A DNA stretch of 64,000 nucleotides from Berberis thunbergii (taxonomy: Eukaryota; Streptophyta; Magnoliopsida; Ranunculales; Berberidaceae): the NCBI GenBank assembly GCA_003290165.1, contig QNQO01000529.1:558001-622000 (forward strand), given 5' to 3'. Below, piece by piece: positions 12,650 to 25,459 of this stretch. The position numbers and the translations under genes are program-made. The notes beneath the pieces were generated by a model that ran no database searches, had not been told where the DNA came from, and worked only from the letters and a program-made list of their open reading frames with translations. Position 1 is the first letter of the stretch. Each line of letters begins with the position of its first letter.

Positions 12650-12877
12650 CACAGACGTCTTTGCGATGATAATGTAGACACTCACACCAATCACTATGAT
12701 TACACCCAAAACCAGCATTTTGTTATGTTTTGTTAGGAAAAAAAATCAACTTTTCCTTGTTCTATGGCTTCCCCATGATCAATAAAAAACTTGGTCAACA
12801 TTTTTTTTTGTTTTTCAACCTTCCCTCAGGAAAACTTTCAAAAGTCGACTTCAGACCAGAAAATATGATTTTGGAGG
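12650..12877 (-). repeat. Right palindrome arm, proximal part
   Basis: Inverted copy of about 12,310-12,535. It is cut at GGAGG (12,873-12,877), the left target duplication of the Athila element, and resumes at 21,861. Confidence 0.7.
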
Positions 12878-14012
12878 TGATTAGGGCATGAAAGTGCACT
12901 TTATCCAGAGTAAATTATTTTACTTGTTAAATTATTTTGATAATTCATTGAATTACTTGACAAGTGTAATCATTCGAAATTTTGTGTTTTAGTGTGTTTT
13001 TCAAGTAAAAGGCTTTCAAAGATATGATCAAGGTGATCCACAACTTTTGGACTAGCCCAATCCAACCTGAAGCAATCATGTGCAATCAGCCCAAAATGAA
13101 GAACTTATCCCACGCAACACGAGGTGTTGGCCTGTGGGGTGTGCTGGCCTATGAGGCGCTAACCCTATGTTTCATTAATTTCTCTAGAGCTTCTTCCTTT
13201 TTTCCATGTTTATAAAAAAGACCCCTTAGGCATATTAAAATAGGAGAATTTTAAAGGAGATTGCACACAATTTTCGTTAGACTTTTTGGAGAAGTATTGT
13301 CCGTTAGGTTGATTTTTCAAGCAAGGGGAAGATATGAATTCCTAGATGTAACTGGTTTGATTTGTATTTGATTAAGTTTTCACGCTTTCACAATGAACAA
13401 TGGTATTTAAGAATTTTTCCTTTATCTAATACAAAAGACTATGTTTTCATGTGACGTATGATTATATTTTCTTCCTCCATAGATTCTTTCTTCCTCTGGT
13501 GATTGTTTCATCTTTTCCATATAAGTCTAGTCTTGCTCTTCTTATGTATGCAACATTAGGGTTCAATTGATTTCGGTAGATTGGTTATGTGTGAGATTGT
13601 ATTTTACTGTGTTATTGTCGCCGGATATATCGTTTATTTAAGATATTATTTATGAAAAATCTTGTGCTATCTAGAAAAGGGAAATTTTCACAATAAATTG
13701 GTGCTTTAAAGATTATTTTCCGATTATGTTGTTTGGGATGTGAAACACATAATTGAGTTATCGTAACTGAATCAATACAGGTTGAAGTGGTGAAGTCTGG
13801 GAGGAATTCTTTGACCTTTTGATTTCTTTTCTTTTATTTTCTTTCACCTAAATTCAATTGCTTCCGTTAATTCTCAAGACTTTCTCAGTTTTAGTTCCTT
13901 ATTTTGTTCGTGCTACATTCTTCCCTGAACCTATTTTGTAGGGCATTTTCCTCATGGGAATGACACCCCATTCTTTACTGCAATAACCGCGTGTAATGTT
14001 TGGGTGTAATCA
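12878..14012 (+). repeat. 5' LTR of Athila element
   Basis: Starts TGATTAGGGCATGAAAG and ends GGGTGTAATCA (1,135 bp, TG...CA). The other copy is at 20,698-21,860. A small ORF inside (13,024-13,215) has no recognisable product. Confidence 0.85.
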
Positions 14013-14017
14013 AATTT

Positions 14018-14035
14018 TGGTGTCGTTGTTGGGGG
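14018..14035 (+). other. Primer binding site, tRNA-Asp type
   Basis: TGGTGTCGTTGTTGGGGG lies 5 bp after the 5' LTR. It differs from the tRNA-Asp complement TGGCGCCGTTGCCGGGG by C-to-T transitions, as expected after methylation-driven decay. Athila elements typically use this primer. Confidence 0.8.
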
Positions 14036-14276
14036 AAAACGTCATTCTACAAGGGAGGTTTCGGTATTATCTTTATTTAGTTTTCTTGTATAAAATAAAA
14101 TAAAAGTGTTGGGGTGTAAGAGTTGAAATATAGATAAACAAGGCAGACTACTTAGGGACCCACGTTGAGAGTAAGACAAGTCCTAGCTCAAATTCTAACA
14201 CCATGAGTAATCACAGAAACAACCTTATTAGGTCCTTTAAGGAATATCTTCAACCCACACGCACTGCTATACCATC

Positions 14277-15431
14277 ATGCATTATGTTCCACCGAACACA
14301 CCACATCTAGATTTTAAGTCGGGTATGATACAATTATTACCCACCTTCCATGGTCTAGAGAGTGAAAACCATCTTGTTCACACTAGGGAATTTGAGGAAG
14401 TGGTGGCCACGTCTCACAACAAACCAGAGGCTGTAGATTCTGGAGGTTTTTCCCATTTTCTCTTAAGGAAAAAGCAAAGAGTTGGCTATACTCTTTGCAA
14501 TCAAGGTCTATAGGTTCATGGGAGTAGATGATCCAATCATTCTTGAATAAGTATTTCCCTCACCACAAAACCAATGGTCTGAAGAGACAGATTTCTACCT
14601 TCACCCTAAAGGATAGCGAGACATTATATTAGGCATGTGAAAGTTTAAGGATTTGTTAAATACATGTCCACACCATGGGTATGAGAGTTGGTGTTTAGTC
14701 AGTTATTTCTATGAGGGGCTTACAAGTAGAGAACGTCAGTTCCTGGAGATGATATGTAATGGAGAACTCCTCCATAAGAACCCCGACAAGGCCATTGAGT
14801 ACCTGAATGACTTTGCTGAGGAGGTCTACACCTGGACTGGGCGGAGTGCAATTGAGAGCATGAACAAAACACTATCAGCTGGGGTACCAACTTAGTGAAG
14901 AAGACAACCCTATAACCCAAATAGAGAGAGCTACTAGGGAATTAGAGGCACTTAGGGCCAATGATGGTAGAACCACGCATACTGTTGCCAGAGTCGAGTC
15001 ACATGATACATTTTTTATTTTGGGGGGATGGCAAACAGGATTGTCCAATCTTGACTGAGATGAGAGGGGTTTATAGGGAACAATGTAATGCCTTAGGGAT
15101 GTACAAGAAGCCTTACTCACCCTTCTCTGACACTTATAATTCTCGCTGGAGCGATCACCCAAACTTTAGTTGGAGGTCCGACCCGAACCAACCCGCACAC
15201 CCACAGACACAACCACTTAGGCCATACCATGCGCCTTCATATAATGCACAACCTAACATAAATTCCTTAGCAGATACATTACATGCATTTATAGAGGCAC
15301 AAGGTATAACTAATAAAAAATTTGAGGTTGTATTGACACAAGTGGTTGAAGAGAACAAGGAGATCAAAAGGCAGATCACCAAGCTGATAAGCTCTCTAAC
15401 AGTGCACGAGCGAGGCCAATTTCCATCCTAG
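14277..15431 (+). pseudogene. Athila gag pseudogene
   Basis: Segments in shifting frames read GMIQLLPTFHGLESENH, then REFEEV, LKEKAKSWLYSLQSRS-like text, LLNTCPHHGYESW, SYFYEGLTSRERQFLEMICNGE, AIEYLNDFAEE and a C-terminal EENKEIKRQITKL helix. This is the conserved Athila/Tat capsid order. Breaks lie near 14,513, 14,640 and 14,895. Confidence 0.8.
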
Positions 15432-15840
15432 CCTCAACTAAATCCTAAGGGCAACATATGGCACAAACCTCCATTTCAGACTCTTAGAAAATCAAAAAGG
15501 CCAATGTCATAACTACTCATTGTGGTAAGATACTAGATGGACCAAGCTCGTCAACCACTATAGGCACCTCTCCAAGTAGCAAGGAGAACACCCCTGAAGA
15601 TGAGCCAAACAAGAACATTAAGGTCCAAGTCCCCTATCCCCAATCGCTCAGACCTATTGGGAAAAGTCTGAAAATACAAGGTGAGATCCTAGAACATTTA
15701 AAACAGGTTAAGATTAACCTACCTTTAGTGCATGTGATTAAACAGGAACCAACTTATGCGAAGGTCATCAAGGATCTATGCACCATCAAGAGGAAGCATC
15801 ATGTCAAGAAGACTGATTTCTTGATTGAACATGTAATACG

Positions 15841-16322
15841 GTGATCGAGCAGAAGACACCACCCAAGTACAAAGATCCAGGGTGTCCCACGGTCACCTAC
15901 CAGATCGGGACTCATGAGTTCGGCCAAGCTTTGTTGGATCTAGAAGCAAGTGTGAAATTAGTGCCTTATTCTATCTACTTGCAACTTGGTCTAGAAGATA
16001 TCATACCCACATCTGTGGTACTGCAATTTTCCACTAGATCGACTAAGAAGCCAAGAGGAATAGAAGATGATGTATTGCTACAAATCAATAAGTTTTACTA
16101 CCCGTCGACTTTCTTATTTTGGACACCCATTCCGTGGTTAATATGGAGTCTACAATTCCAATCTTTCTAGGTAGACCTTTCCTTGCCACAGCTAAGGCTC
16201 TAATCAACTGCAGAAGTGATATGATGAAATTGTCTTTTGGGAACATGACTCTGGAGGTCAACATATTCAACATTGGCAAACAACACGTGATGATGATGAG
16301 TGCTACCACACTGACACGATAG
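15841..16322 (+). pseudogene. Athila aspartic protease remnant
   Basis: GTHEFGQALLDLEASVKLVPYSIYLQLGL carries the active-site segment, with DLGAS changed to DLEAS (Gly to Glu), followed after a frameshift by IPIFLGRPFLATAKALINCRS. The LGRPFLAT motif is the usual second landmark. The catalytic Asp remains but the motif is damaged. Confidence 0.75.
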
Positions 16323-16799
16323 ACACACTGATACCAGAGGAGGCTCTCATGAGCAAAAATTCTGATTTTTAGATAATCTCCTTTGTATTTTCGATTATGA
16401 GAGTTCACTTTATCCGAAATTTTTTTTGATGGTTCTATTGTTTCAGGGTCAACAGATAAAGGAGGATGGCAATGGCAACCATGCTTTGAAGAGTTGCCAA
16501 GAGAAAGAAAGATACCCCAACCATCCACCGTGGAGACCCTAAAAGTCGACCTAGCTCCACTACCGGAGGGACTCAAACATGCATTCTTGGGACCAGGTGA
16601 TACTTTTCCTATTATTATCTCTTATGTGCTTAGTGATTCACCAAAAAAAAAATTGATTAACATGTTAAGTGAACAAAAAATGCACTAGGTTGGACTATAA
16701 CTGACATCAAAGGTATTAGCCCCTTAATATGTTCCCATAGAATTCACTTAGAAGAAGGAACTAACCGCCGTAGAGATCCAGAAATAACCCTAGCATAAA

Positions 16800-17580
16800 A
16801 GAGTTGGTGAAAAAAAAGTCTTAAAACTGCTAGATGCAGTATCTGATATCAAGTGGTTAGTGCAACTCAGGTAGTGCCTAAGAAATTTGGAGTGGCAGTG
16901 ATGACTAATAAATATGGAGTGCATGTTCCTACCAAGGTAATGACAGGGTAGCGCATGTGCATTAATTATAGAAAACTTAATTATGCCACTGCAAGGATCA
17001 CTTCCTACTTCCATTCATAGATCAAATCATAGAGCATGTAGCCTGCCATCCTTTCTATTGCTTTCTAGATGGTATTCAGAATATTATCACATTGAGATTG
17101 CTTTAGATGATCAAGATAAGACTATATTCACTCGTCCTTTTGGTATTTATGCTTTTCGGCGTATGCCCTTTGGTTTGTATAATACGCCAGCTACCTTTCA
17201 GAGATGCATGATGAGTATTTTTGGTGACATGGTTGACAAATATATGGAAGTGTTCATGGATGATTTGATTATTTTGTTGATTCATTTTAGTCATGTTTAC
17301 TTCATTTGCAAGCGGTTTTGAGTAGATGTGAAGTGAATGGTCTAGTGCTTAACTAGGAAAAATGTCATTTCATGGTTCCCTCTGGAATATTTTTGGGGCA
17401 CATAATATTTGAGAAAGCCAAGGTTGATAAGGTAAAAATTGAATTGATATCTAAATTGCCCACACCCACAACTATTAAGGATGTGAGGTCCTTTCTGGGG
17501 CATGCATGTTTCTATAAGAGGTTCATACCAAAATTTTCTGCCATATCTAGACCACTATGTAACCTCCTGGTCAAATAATT
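16800..17580 (+). pseudogene. Athila reverse transcriptase remnant
   Basis: Recognisable blocks are SDIKWLVQLR (about 16,845), VMTG*RMCINYRKLN, YHIEIALDDQDKTIFTRPFG, FRRMPFGLYNTPATFQRCM, the active-site YMEVFMDDLII (17,245-17,275), FLGHIIFEKAKVDKVKIELISKLPTP and FLGHACFYKRFI. The MDD core is intact but stops and a missing stretch near 17,010-17,060 break the frame. Confidence 0.85.
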
Positions 17581-18060
17581 TATGTTCCACTAGACATAAG
17601 AGTGTGAGGACGTTTTCCAAACACTCATTGCTAGCTAGGCTCACTTCTGCCCCCATAATGCAATCAATGTATTGGAATTTGTCATTTGAGATAATGTGTG
17701 ATGCTAGTAACTATGTTGTGGGGGCAATCCTGGGGCAACGAAAGGAAGGGAAGCCCGTTGTTGTTTACTACACTAGTAGAACTCTTAATGATGCTCAAAT
17801 GAATTATTCTACTATTGAAAAAGAGTTTTTGCTTTAGATAAGTTTTGCGCTTATTTGAGTGGTACACCTATCACTGTTTTTACTGACCATGCAGCTCTTA
17901 AGTACCTTTTTACAAAAAAGGATGCTAAAGGCAAGGTTAATTAGGTGGATTTAGGTTAGTTAAATCCGCATCAGTGGATTTTACTTTTGTGGGAATTTGT
18001 CCTGAACATAAGGCATAAGAAGGGGTGGAGAATGTCGTGGTGGATCACATGTCTCTCCTA
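17581..18060 (+). pseudogene. Athila RNase H remnant
   Basis: Contains SFEIMCDASNYVVGAILGQ (catalytic Asp), VYYTSRTLNDAQMNYSTIEKE and a later TPITVFTDHAALKY-like block near 17,865-17,905 after a frameshift. Order and spacing match Gypsy RNase H. Confidence 0.8.
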
Positions 18061-18239
18061 GAGTTCAATGATTCTGCTGGTGGCCCACCCATCTGTGACA
18101 ATTTCCCTGATGAACACCTGTTCACCATGACTCAAACACCATGGTATGTGCATAATTACTTGGTTTCCGGTGAAGATCCATCCTCATAGTGCGCTCAAGA
18201 TAAGCACAAATTTCTGGTCGAGGTAATAAATTTCTATTG

Positions 18240-19425
18240 GGATGGTTTTTATCTGTATAAATTTTGCGCCGACCAAATCATGAGGTGTTGTATCCCTGAA
18301 GGTGGGATTGACAGTGTCTTACATTTTTGTCATAGTTCAGCTTATTACTGCCATTTTTCTATGAAAAAGACAACCGCCAAGATTTTACAGCCTAGATTAT
18401 ATTGACCTACATTATTTAAGGACATTAACAATTTTTGTCGTTCTTGTGATAGATAACAGAAGTTAGGTTCATTGTCCCAAAGACACATGATGCCCCTCAA
18501 CCCAATCCTTGTTTGTGAGATATTTGATTATTGCGGGATTGATTTTATGGGACCTTTTCCACCCTTTTTGGGTATTTGTATATCTGCTTGCAGTGGACTA
18601 TGTGTCCAAATGGGTAGAGCTTGTGACATACTGGAACAATGACAAAAATATTGCTGTCAAGTTTCTCAAAGAAAATATTTTATCTAGATTTGGTACACCA
18701 TGAACTATTATTAGTGATCAAGGTTCGCTTCTATAACCGTTTTTTTGAGGCTTTGATGCGCAGGTATGGAGTACATAACAAGGTTGCCAATGCCTACCAT
18801 CCACAGGCAAATGGCCAAGCTGAGCTGGCCAACCGAGAAGTAAAATAAATCTTGGAGAAAATGGTGAATCCTGATCGAAAGGATTGGTATTTGCGCCTTC
18901 CTGACTCTCTTTGGGCTTATCGTGCCGCTTATAAAACAAATCTCGGGATGTCTCCATACCGGCTTTTCTATGGAAAAGCCTACCATTTACCTATTGATAT
19001 ATAACACCGCGCTTATTAGTTGGGTTGTAAAAAGCACTAACTTTGACCTTAATGATGTAGGTATTCAGCGAAAGCTTCAATTGGCTGATATTGAGGAGTT
19101 GCGGAATTATGCCTATGACAATTCACGAATCTACAAGACAAATATGAAGGTGGCTCATGATAAGAAATTTCTGAGGAAAAATTTCGAGCCCAATTAGCGA
19201 GTCCATCTCTATGACTCACAACTTCATCTTCATCTAGGCAAGCTAAGATCGAGATGGACAGGCGCGTTCATGGTTAAGCAAGTTTTTCCAAATGGTTCAG
19301 TAGAGATTGAAAATCTGAAAGATGGGAGTATTTTCAGAGTGAATGGGAAACATTTAAAGCACTATGTGGATAAAGTAAATGTTCCCGAGGAGATCTCTAT
19401 GGTTGCCCCTGTCTATTTGGTTTGA
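18240..19425 (+). pseudogene. Athila integrase remnant
   Basis: The zinc-binding region near 18,285-18,455 keeps H...H and CRSC; the core has DFMGPFP-like text near 18,540, VDYVSKWVE, and a frame change before TIISDQG (about 18,705). ANGQAELANREVK follows near 18,810, with the catalytic Glu of the DDE triad. The C-terminal region carries FRVNGKHLKHYV near 19,335. Several stops interrupt it. Confidence 0.8.
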
Positions 19426-20697
19426 TGTTTTCTACCTCGATCTTTAGTTTAGGTTTTTGCCTTATAGTATAGGTTTGTTGTTTTCGTTGTTAGTTTTTCT
19501 ATTTTTCTTCAATTGTGTCAGGTTATCTTAGGTTTAGTTGCTAGAGTCACTCCAAGCTATTCATCCTTCCGTATTCCTATCCCCCATTAGGGTTGAACAA
19601 AAAACCGACTAAACCAACCAAACTGATGAAAATTGAACCGATTTTTATGTAAATTTAACCGACAAAACCGAACCGACCAAATATATATAATAAATAGTGT
19701 ATATTTTATAAAAAAAAATAATATTATATATTTAAAATAGTCAGTTGTTCGGTTAGGTTTTATGTCGGTTTCAGTCAATCGATTCGGTTCGGTTTACGGT
19801 TTACGGTTTACCAAAATTAAAATCGTTTCAGTTTGGTTTTCTTAATGGTCGGTACAGTTTCAGTTTGATCATTAATGTGGAGAGTTTGAGATAACTGGCA
19901 TTGCGAACTTTTATTGCTCATTGGAATTGGTTTCGACAACATTTGAGATGCCCTAGCTGCTTTACCTTGCATGTGGAGTAACGATTTGGTTAATCTTTGG
20001 CTAATTTTTTATCGTTGACAACATCTCGAGAATCCTCCTTATTCTATCAGTTATTTACATTGTAATTAGTCATTTCATATGACAAAAAAAATCAAGAAAA
20101 AGTCTCATAATTTCAGTTTTTGTTTTCCCTTTGGATTCAAAAGAAGGGAGATTCAGCCGCATAACAAAGATACGTCATCTCAGTCATATTCAGAAGGGAA
20201 AAGCTTCAACATCAAGGCTTTATTGATTCGCTAATGAAATTTCAAGGCATAATTATCATAAGCTTGAGCAAGTGTTTTGAATGGTGTGACTTGTCTATCC
20301 TGTGATCAATTCTTGTTTATGCCCTAAATCATTTGACCTTTTCTATGAGATCTTTTACATTGATTTCCAACTCCATGAGTGAATACCTTGCATGTTTCGA
20401 TTGATAGACAATTTACTTGTGAGGACAATGGAGTTGAGGCTTTTACATGGCTGAATTAGAGGTAACATGCATTAGTGGTTTGTAGTAAGAAAGGTTGTGG
20501 CCTAGTGCACACTTTCATTATTTCTCAGAAGTCATCATTCGGAGATCTTGTTAGCTTCTGTGAGCTTTGGCTAACGTTTGTTGGAGTGCTACACAATTTT
20601 GCAACTTCTTGAATTATGACCTATATGTTCTGCACATTTTCCTGCTATTTATTTCGCTTATATTGCTAGGTACTAGCAATGAACTGGTTGAGGGTTG
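19426..20697 (+). other. Non-coding 3' region of Athila element
   Basis: No env-like frame is visible. It contains a diverged MITE copy (19,587-19,866). The stretch just before the 3' LTR reads GGTTGAGGGT, a weak polypurine tract. Confidence 0.6.
19587..19866. mobile_element. hAT-like MITE, copy 2, truncated at right end
   Basis: Starts TTAGGGTTGAACAAAAAACC and repeats the CCGA/TCGG-rich body of the element at 497-889, including AAATATATATAATAAATA and the TTAAAATAGTCAGT block. The closing TCAGCCCTAA end is absent. It is nested within the Athila 3' region, so it inserted after Athila or was carried by it. Confidence 0.65.
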
Positions 20698-21860
20698 TGA
20701 TTAGGGCATGAAAATGCACTTTATACAAAGTTAATTATTTTCACTTGTTAAGATTGTTTTGATAATTCATTGAATTACTTGACAAGTGTGGTATTTTGAA
20801 GAATTTTGTGATTTAATGTGTTTTTCAGGTAAAAGACCCTCAAAGATATGATCAAGGTGATCCATGACTTTTGGACTAGCCCAAGACAGCTTGAAGCAAG
20901 CCCACATGTGCAATCAGCCTAAAATGAATAACATGTCCCGTGCAACATGAAGTGCTAACATGTGGGGTGTGCTAGCTTGTGAGGCGCTAGCCCATGAGAC
21001 GAAACCCTAGGGTTTTGTTATGTTCTCTAGGATTGCCTCCTTTTTTCCATGTTTATAAAAAGACTCCTTAGACATTAAAATAGGAGAATTTTAGAGGCTC
21101 ACACATCATTTTCATTAGACTTTTGGAGATGTATTGTCGGCTAGGCTAATTCTTCAAAAAGGCGAAGATATAAACTCCTAGATGTAGCTAGTTTGATTTG
21201 TATTTGATTCAATTTTCATGCTTTCACGATGAACCATTGTATTTAAGAATTCTTCCATTATCTAATATAAAAGACTATGTTTTCATGTGACGTATGATTT
21301 TATTTTCTTCCTCCATAGATTTTTCTTCCTCCGGTAATTATCTCTTCTTCTCCATATAAGTCTAGTCATGTTCTTTTTAAGTATGGAACATTAGGGCTCA
21401 ATTGATTTCAGTAGATTGGTTATGTGTCATTGTCTTTTACTGCGCTATTGTCTCCGGATATACCGTTGATTTAAGATATTATTTATGACAAATTTTTGTG
21501 CTTTCAAGAAAAGGGAAATTCTGATATCTATTTACATAAGAATAAATTGGTGCTTTAAAGATTATTTTCCAGTTATGTTATTTGTGATGTGAAACACATA
21601 ATTGAGTTATCATAACTGAATTAATACAGGTTGAAATGGTGAAGTCTAGGAGAGATTCTGGGACCCTTGTGATTTCTTTTCTTTGATTTTTTTTCACCTA
21701 AATTCAATTGTTCCTGTTAATTCTCAGGACTTTCTTAGTTTTAGTTCTTTGTTTTATTTGTACTATTTTCTTCCCTGAATCTATTTTGTAGAGCGTTTTT
21801 CTTGTGGGATCGACAACCAATTCTTACTGCAATAACCGCGTGTATTTGTTGGAGTAATTA
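20698..21860 (+). repeat. 3' LTR of Athila element
   Basis: Starts TGATTAGGGCATGAAAATG and aligns along its length with 12,878-14,012. The end has drifted to GGAGTAATTA (CA to TA). Small indels and many transitions separate the two LTRs, suggesting an old insertion. Confidence 0.85.
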
Positions 21861-22290
21861 GAAGGGAATGTAAAACAAGTGTTTGGGGGCGGATTCTCTC
21901 TCTTATAAGTATTGAAAAACCATAAAAATTACAAAAGTTATAAAAAAAAAATCCAAAAATGTTCTTAAAATAAGTCATTTTTGGACAGCACCAAGTTTTG
22001 CCCCATCACATAGGACCGTGCAAAGCAGAGCAAGATACTCATAAAGGATACTGTGTTTGGCATTTGCAACATTTTCTACGAGTGGGATCATTTGGCTCCC
22101 CTGTTCCCATGCGATACTAGTCAAAACCAAGTTTTGTCTTTTTTGTATCCATCTTTTCAACTTTTTTGGATTGCTTACATTCTCACATGTTTAATACTCT
22201 CAAATTTTAGCCATGACCATGCTTAATTTATTTCATCTTGAAATTTTATGACCATCACCATGTGATGTGGCCAATGTAATTCATTTCACC
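21861..22290 (-). repeat. Right palindrome arm, distal part
   Basis: Inverted copy of about 11,880-12,320. It begins with GAAGG, the mutated right target duplication of the Athila element. Reading the reverse complement across 21,861 and 12,877 restores the order seen in the left arm. Confidence 0.7.
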
Positions 22291-22299
22291 ATGTGTAAG

Positions 22300-22960
22300 T
22301 TAAGTTTGTTTCAAAAAATTTCTAGTAAACCTAAGTTAGGTATTCATTTCATTTCTGAAAAGCAAGCAAAAACATGTGGTTTGACAAATAATTCATGTAC
22401 TCGAAACGATAATTCATTTCATCAAGTAGAAATCATTAGATCAAGGCATCCCTTACATCAAATAAAGTACATAAGGAACAAATACTTAATATTAACTAAA
22501 ACAAACACCTAGATCCTAGACCAAATCTAAGCACCTAGAAGAATCAAACATGAAAATTGTTTTATTTGTTCACGCATTTCTCTTGGTTCTAGTCTAACTT
22601 CCTCCACCACTTTTTCACAAATGTCAACACTTTTTCCACCATCATCTCCTTCCTCCTCCAACACCATCCTTTATTCTTCCACCACCATCACCACTCATTC
22701 CTCCACCATCACCATCCCTTCCACCACCACGAGCACATCTTGTTTTCCACTTGTTTTTCTTCTTCTTATTCATTGACATTCCTTATCGCAAGTCACATAC
22801 TTTACATACTTTCTTTTGCCTCAAGAACAAGGTAAAGTTTATCAACATTCCTGCCTTCATCAATAAAGGCCTTGAGCGCCTCATCCACCTCCTTGTTCTA
22901 CAAGGAAACGTTTGAACATAGTTAAAACAATGAAAATTTGTATTTGACATGCATATGAAA
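22300..22960. other. AT-rich spacer with (CCACCA)-type low-complexity tract
   Basis: About 22,610-22,740 is rich in TCCACCA/CCACCATC triplet-like words. On the minus strand this could encode a Gly/Val-rich or acidic tail of the PMD gene. No domain is recognised. Confidence 0.4.
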
Positions 22961-22979
22961 AAGTTTCAATTATAATTCA

Positions 22980-23640
22980 ATTAATGTATTGTTCGATAGA
23001 ACTCTTAGGGGATGAGTTCTCCTATTCTACGGTGGTTGGATGAAAGGATGAATAATGTGATGAAACCATTCCAAGTAGTCTTTAGTAAACTCCATGGATG
23101 CCTTGTCGGTGCACCTTGGTTGTCACTTGACATGAGATGATTCTCCCAACTTTCAACAAATGATGACAGTATCTCAGGCTTCACCGAGTAGTTCTTGCTT
23201 GATCAACCTCTATTCTTCATTTTGGCTCGAATGGGGGATTTGGAATCACAGGTACTCTTCCCATCTGTGTCATCACTCTATTTTGGTGATAGGATTTTTT
23301 GACGTCGAGACATAACAAACAACCTCGGAACCATGTGATGTTATGCAGTGGGATTCTGTTTCGATTTCACATCAGAGTCCCAAATGACTTGAACACACAT
23401 GAATGTTACTAAATTAGAAGAAAAAAAAATCAAAACATTTAATGCAAAAGATAAAATGGTATGAAACTTGTATTAATTACTAAATTTTACCTCTTCAGGA
23501 GATGTCATCAAGATGCTCCCTGGAGTGATGATTTTTTCATTCACGACCCCTACAAGTTGGGGACATTCCCACTTAGCCATGGTGGGATCAGTATCATTCC
23601 ATGAAGCACTAGTGTTACCCCAAAGCCTATAATGGTCGTA
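22980..23640 (-). pseudogene. C-terminal part of a PMD gene, broken
   Basis: On the minus strand, GWIYDHYRLWG... and KWECPQLVGVVNEKIITPG (about 23,640-23,500) are followed, after stops, by SMEFTKDYLEWFHHIIHPFI (about 23,100-23,040). This sequence of a GWIYE-like helix then a DYLxWF...HPF block is what I recall of PMD protein C-termini. It probably belongs with the N-terminal PMD block at 25,640-26,090, with the long-TIR element between them. Confidence 0.45.
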
Positions 23641-23726
23641 TATCCAACCCTATTAAAGAAAAAAAACATAAAATTAGTTAGTTAAATATCTTAAACAATT
23701 AAAGATTATTAACTAAAAGAATAAGC

Positions 23727-25213
23727 GGTTTTTAGACATATCCCAAACTAATTCGCAATTAGGGATACCCCTCAAAGATGGGTAATTAGAAATGCCCCAC
23801 GGGACTAACCCTTCCGCCCTTTGAGGAGCACACTTATGTTAAAAAGAAAATGTCAATATATTCCTATAGGTAATAACACATCTTGATACATGATTAAAAG
23901 ATACAATTAAAAATATAAATTAAACCGTTACACATCACGAGTTGAAACTGAGGGCTTGGCCGACAAAAAAACACACAATCTTCTTCTTCCCTAGGAAACC
24001 CCCACCACCACCACTCCCTCATCTCTCATTATTTCTCTTAACCTCGAGCCCACCACCACCACTTCCACATATCCTCCTTTCTTCAAATCCTCATCTTCTC
24101 TCCATCTCCACCTTTCCATCTTCTCTTCAACACCACCCACTAAAGAATCATCATCATCATAATCAGAAGCAAAATAAGCGAAAAGATATGAGAGAGAAAA
24201 AAAAATATTGTGTGCCACCAACAGTAGCAGAAGAAAGAAAATTAGTCCAATTGGTTATCCAGATGGGACAACGAGCTACCATCCCTAGACGAACTCATGA
24301 TCCTTTCCCAAACCCTAATCACCCCAGACCTCACCCTCGCTTCTGACATCTGAATCCCTAATTCCACTACTATCATCATAAACACTGATTAAGCTCAAGC
24401 AACAATTGCAGCCCCAAGACCGCTACGCCACCACTACCACAACTTGCTCATATTCAGCGGTCCTATCTCCACCCCCTTCTCAACCCCACTCATCAAATTT
24501 TGATTCCACAAACATAGTCTCCAATGCCCCGGGTGACGAATCTGCCCGGATCCTGAAGTGGCCTACCTCGTCTAGAACTCACAACATGTAGGTATCAAGA
24601 ATGTTGTCCCCAAGACTATATTGCAGTTGATGAGTATAAATGGATTGACTAAAGAGAATTTGGCTAGTCATTTGCAGAGGTATAGATTTCATTTGACAAA
24701 GATATCGGGGATGTTGAAGGTGGTAGGGTAGGAATGTTTGTTCAAACAAGAGAGTTTTACAGTGGTAATGGATTGATTGAAGATTATGATTGCAAACAAT
24801 TCTCAACCTCTCTATTGTTTTGGAGAGAGGGATTTGTGTTGAGATGAGAGAGAAATGGATTTTGTAGGGAGAGAAAGAGATGGGTGGTGGTGGTTGTCGA
24901 TGGTGGTGGTAGTGGGGGTGTTTGTCGGAGAAGATGCCATTATTTACTACCTCGACATGTGTATTACTCTCGAGGTGTATTTGATTATTTTACATCTTTA
25001 TTGTGTTTCAAGATGCGTTGTTATTTTAGTGTTACTTTAGTAAAGTCTTGGACTGAAGTGTGTTTCTCACGTGATGAGTATTTTGGGCACAAAATATATG
25101 ATTTTAACAGTCAAAACATGGAAACGTCAGTCTTGGGGGATATGTCTAACTAGCCATCTTTGAGTGGGTATCTCTAATTGTGAATTAGTTTCAGGGGGTA
25201 TGTTTATAAATCC
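23727..25213. mobile_element. Non-autonomous long-TIR (MULE-like) element
   Basis: The left end (AGACATATCCCAAACTAATTC) and right end match in inverted orientation over about 75 bp. The similarity may extend further, since CCACCACCACC near 24,000 faces GGTGGTGGTGG near 24,885. The ORFs inside (for example 23,942-24,346) are Pro/His-rich low-complexity readings with no domain. Long TIRs without a transposase fit a non-autonomous Mutator-like element. No target duplication was identified. Confidence 0.5.
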
Positions 25214-25459
25214 CAAAGAATAAAGTATAAAGATACCTACAAAAAACGGTAAATATCCAAATATTGCTTGGCACTACTCTACTAACACAACCCAGTTGAC
25301 TATACTGGAACACCAAAGTATCTATGCCCCATGCAAACATCCCAACATCATCCAACTTCATCAACAATTTCAAATATTCAATTCGAATCTTTGTTCCAAT
25401 CTTATTAGCAAAGATAGTCATCCCAAGGAGAAATAACAATAAACCCTAACAACTTGTTT

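Larger units (their letters stand above)
12878..21860 (+). mobile_element. Athila-type Ty3/Gypsy LTR retrotransposon, degenerate
   Basis: A complete-length element of about 9 kb: 5' LTR 12,878-14,012, tRNA-Asp-type primer site, gag, protease, RT, RNase H, integrase, a 1.3 kb non-coding tail and 3' LTR 20,698-21,860. The 5-bp flanks are GGAGG and GAAGG, and aligning the split palindrome arm confirms this junction. The gag and protease wording and the PBS are those of the Athila lineage. Many stops and frameshifts make it non-autonomous now. No env-like ORF is seen in the tail. Confidence 0.85.
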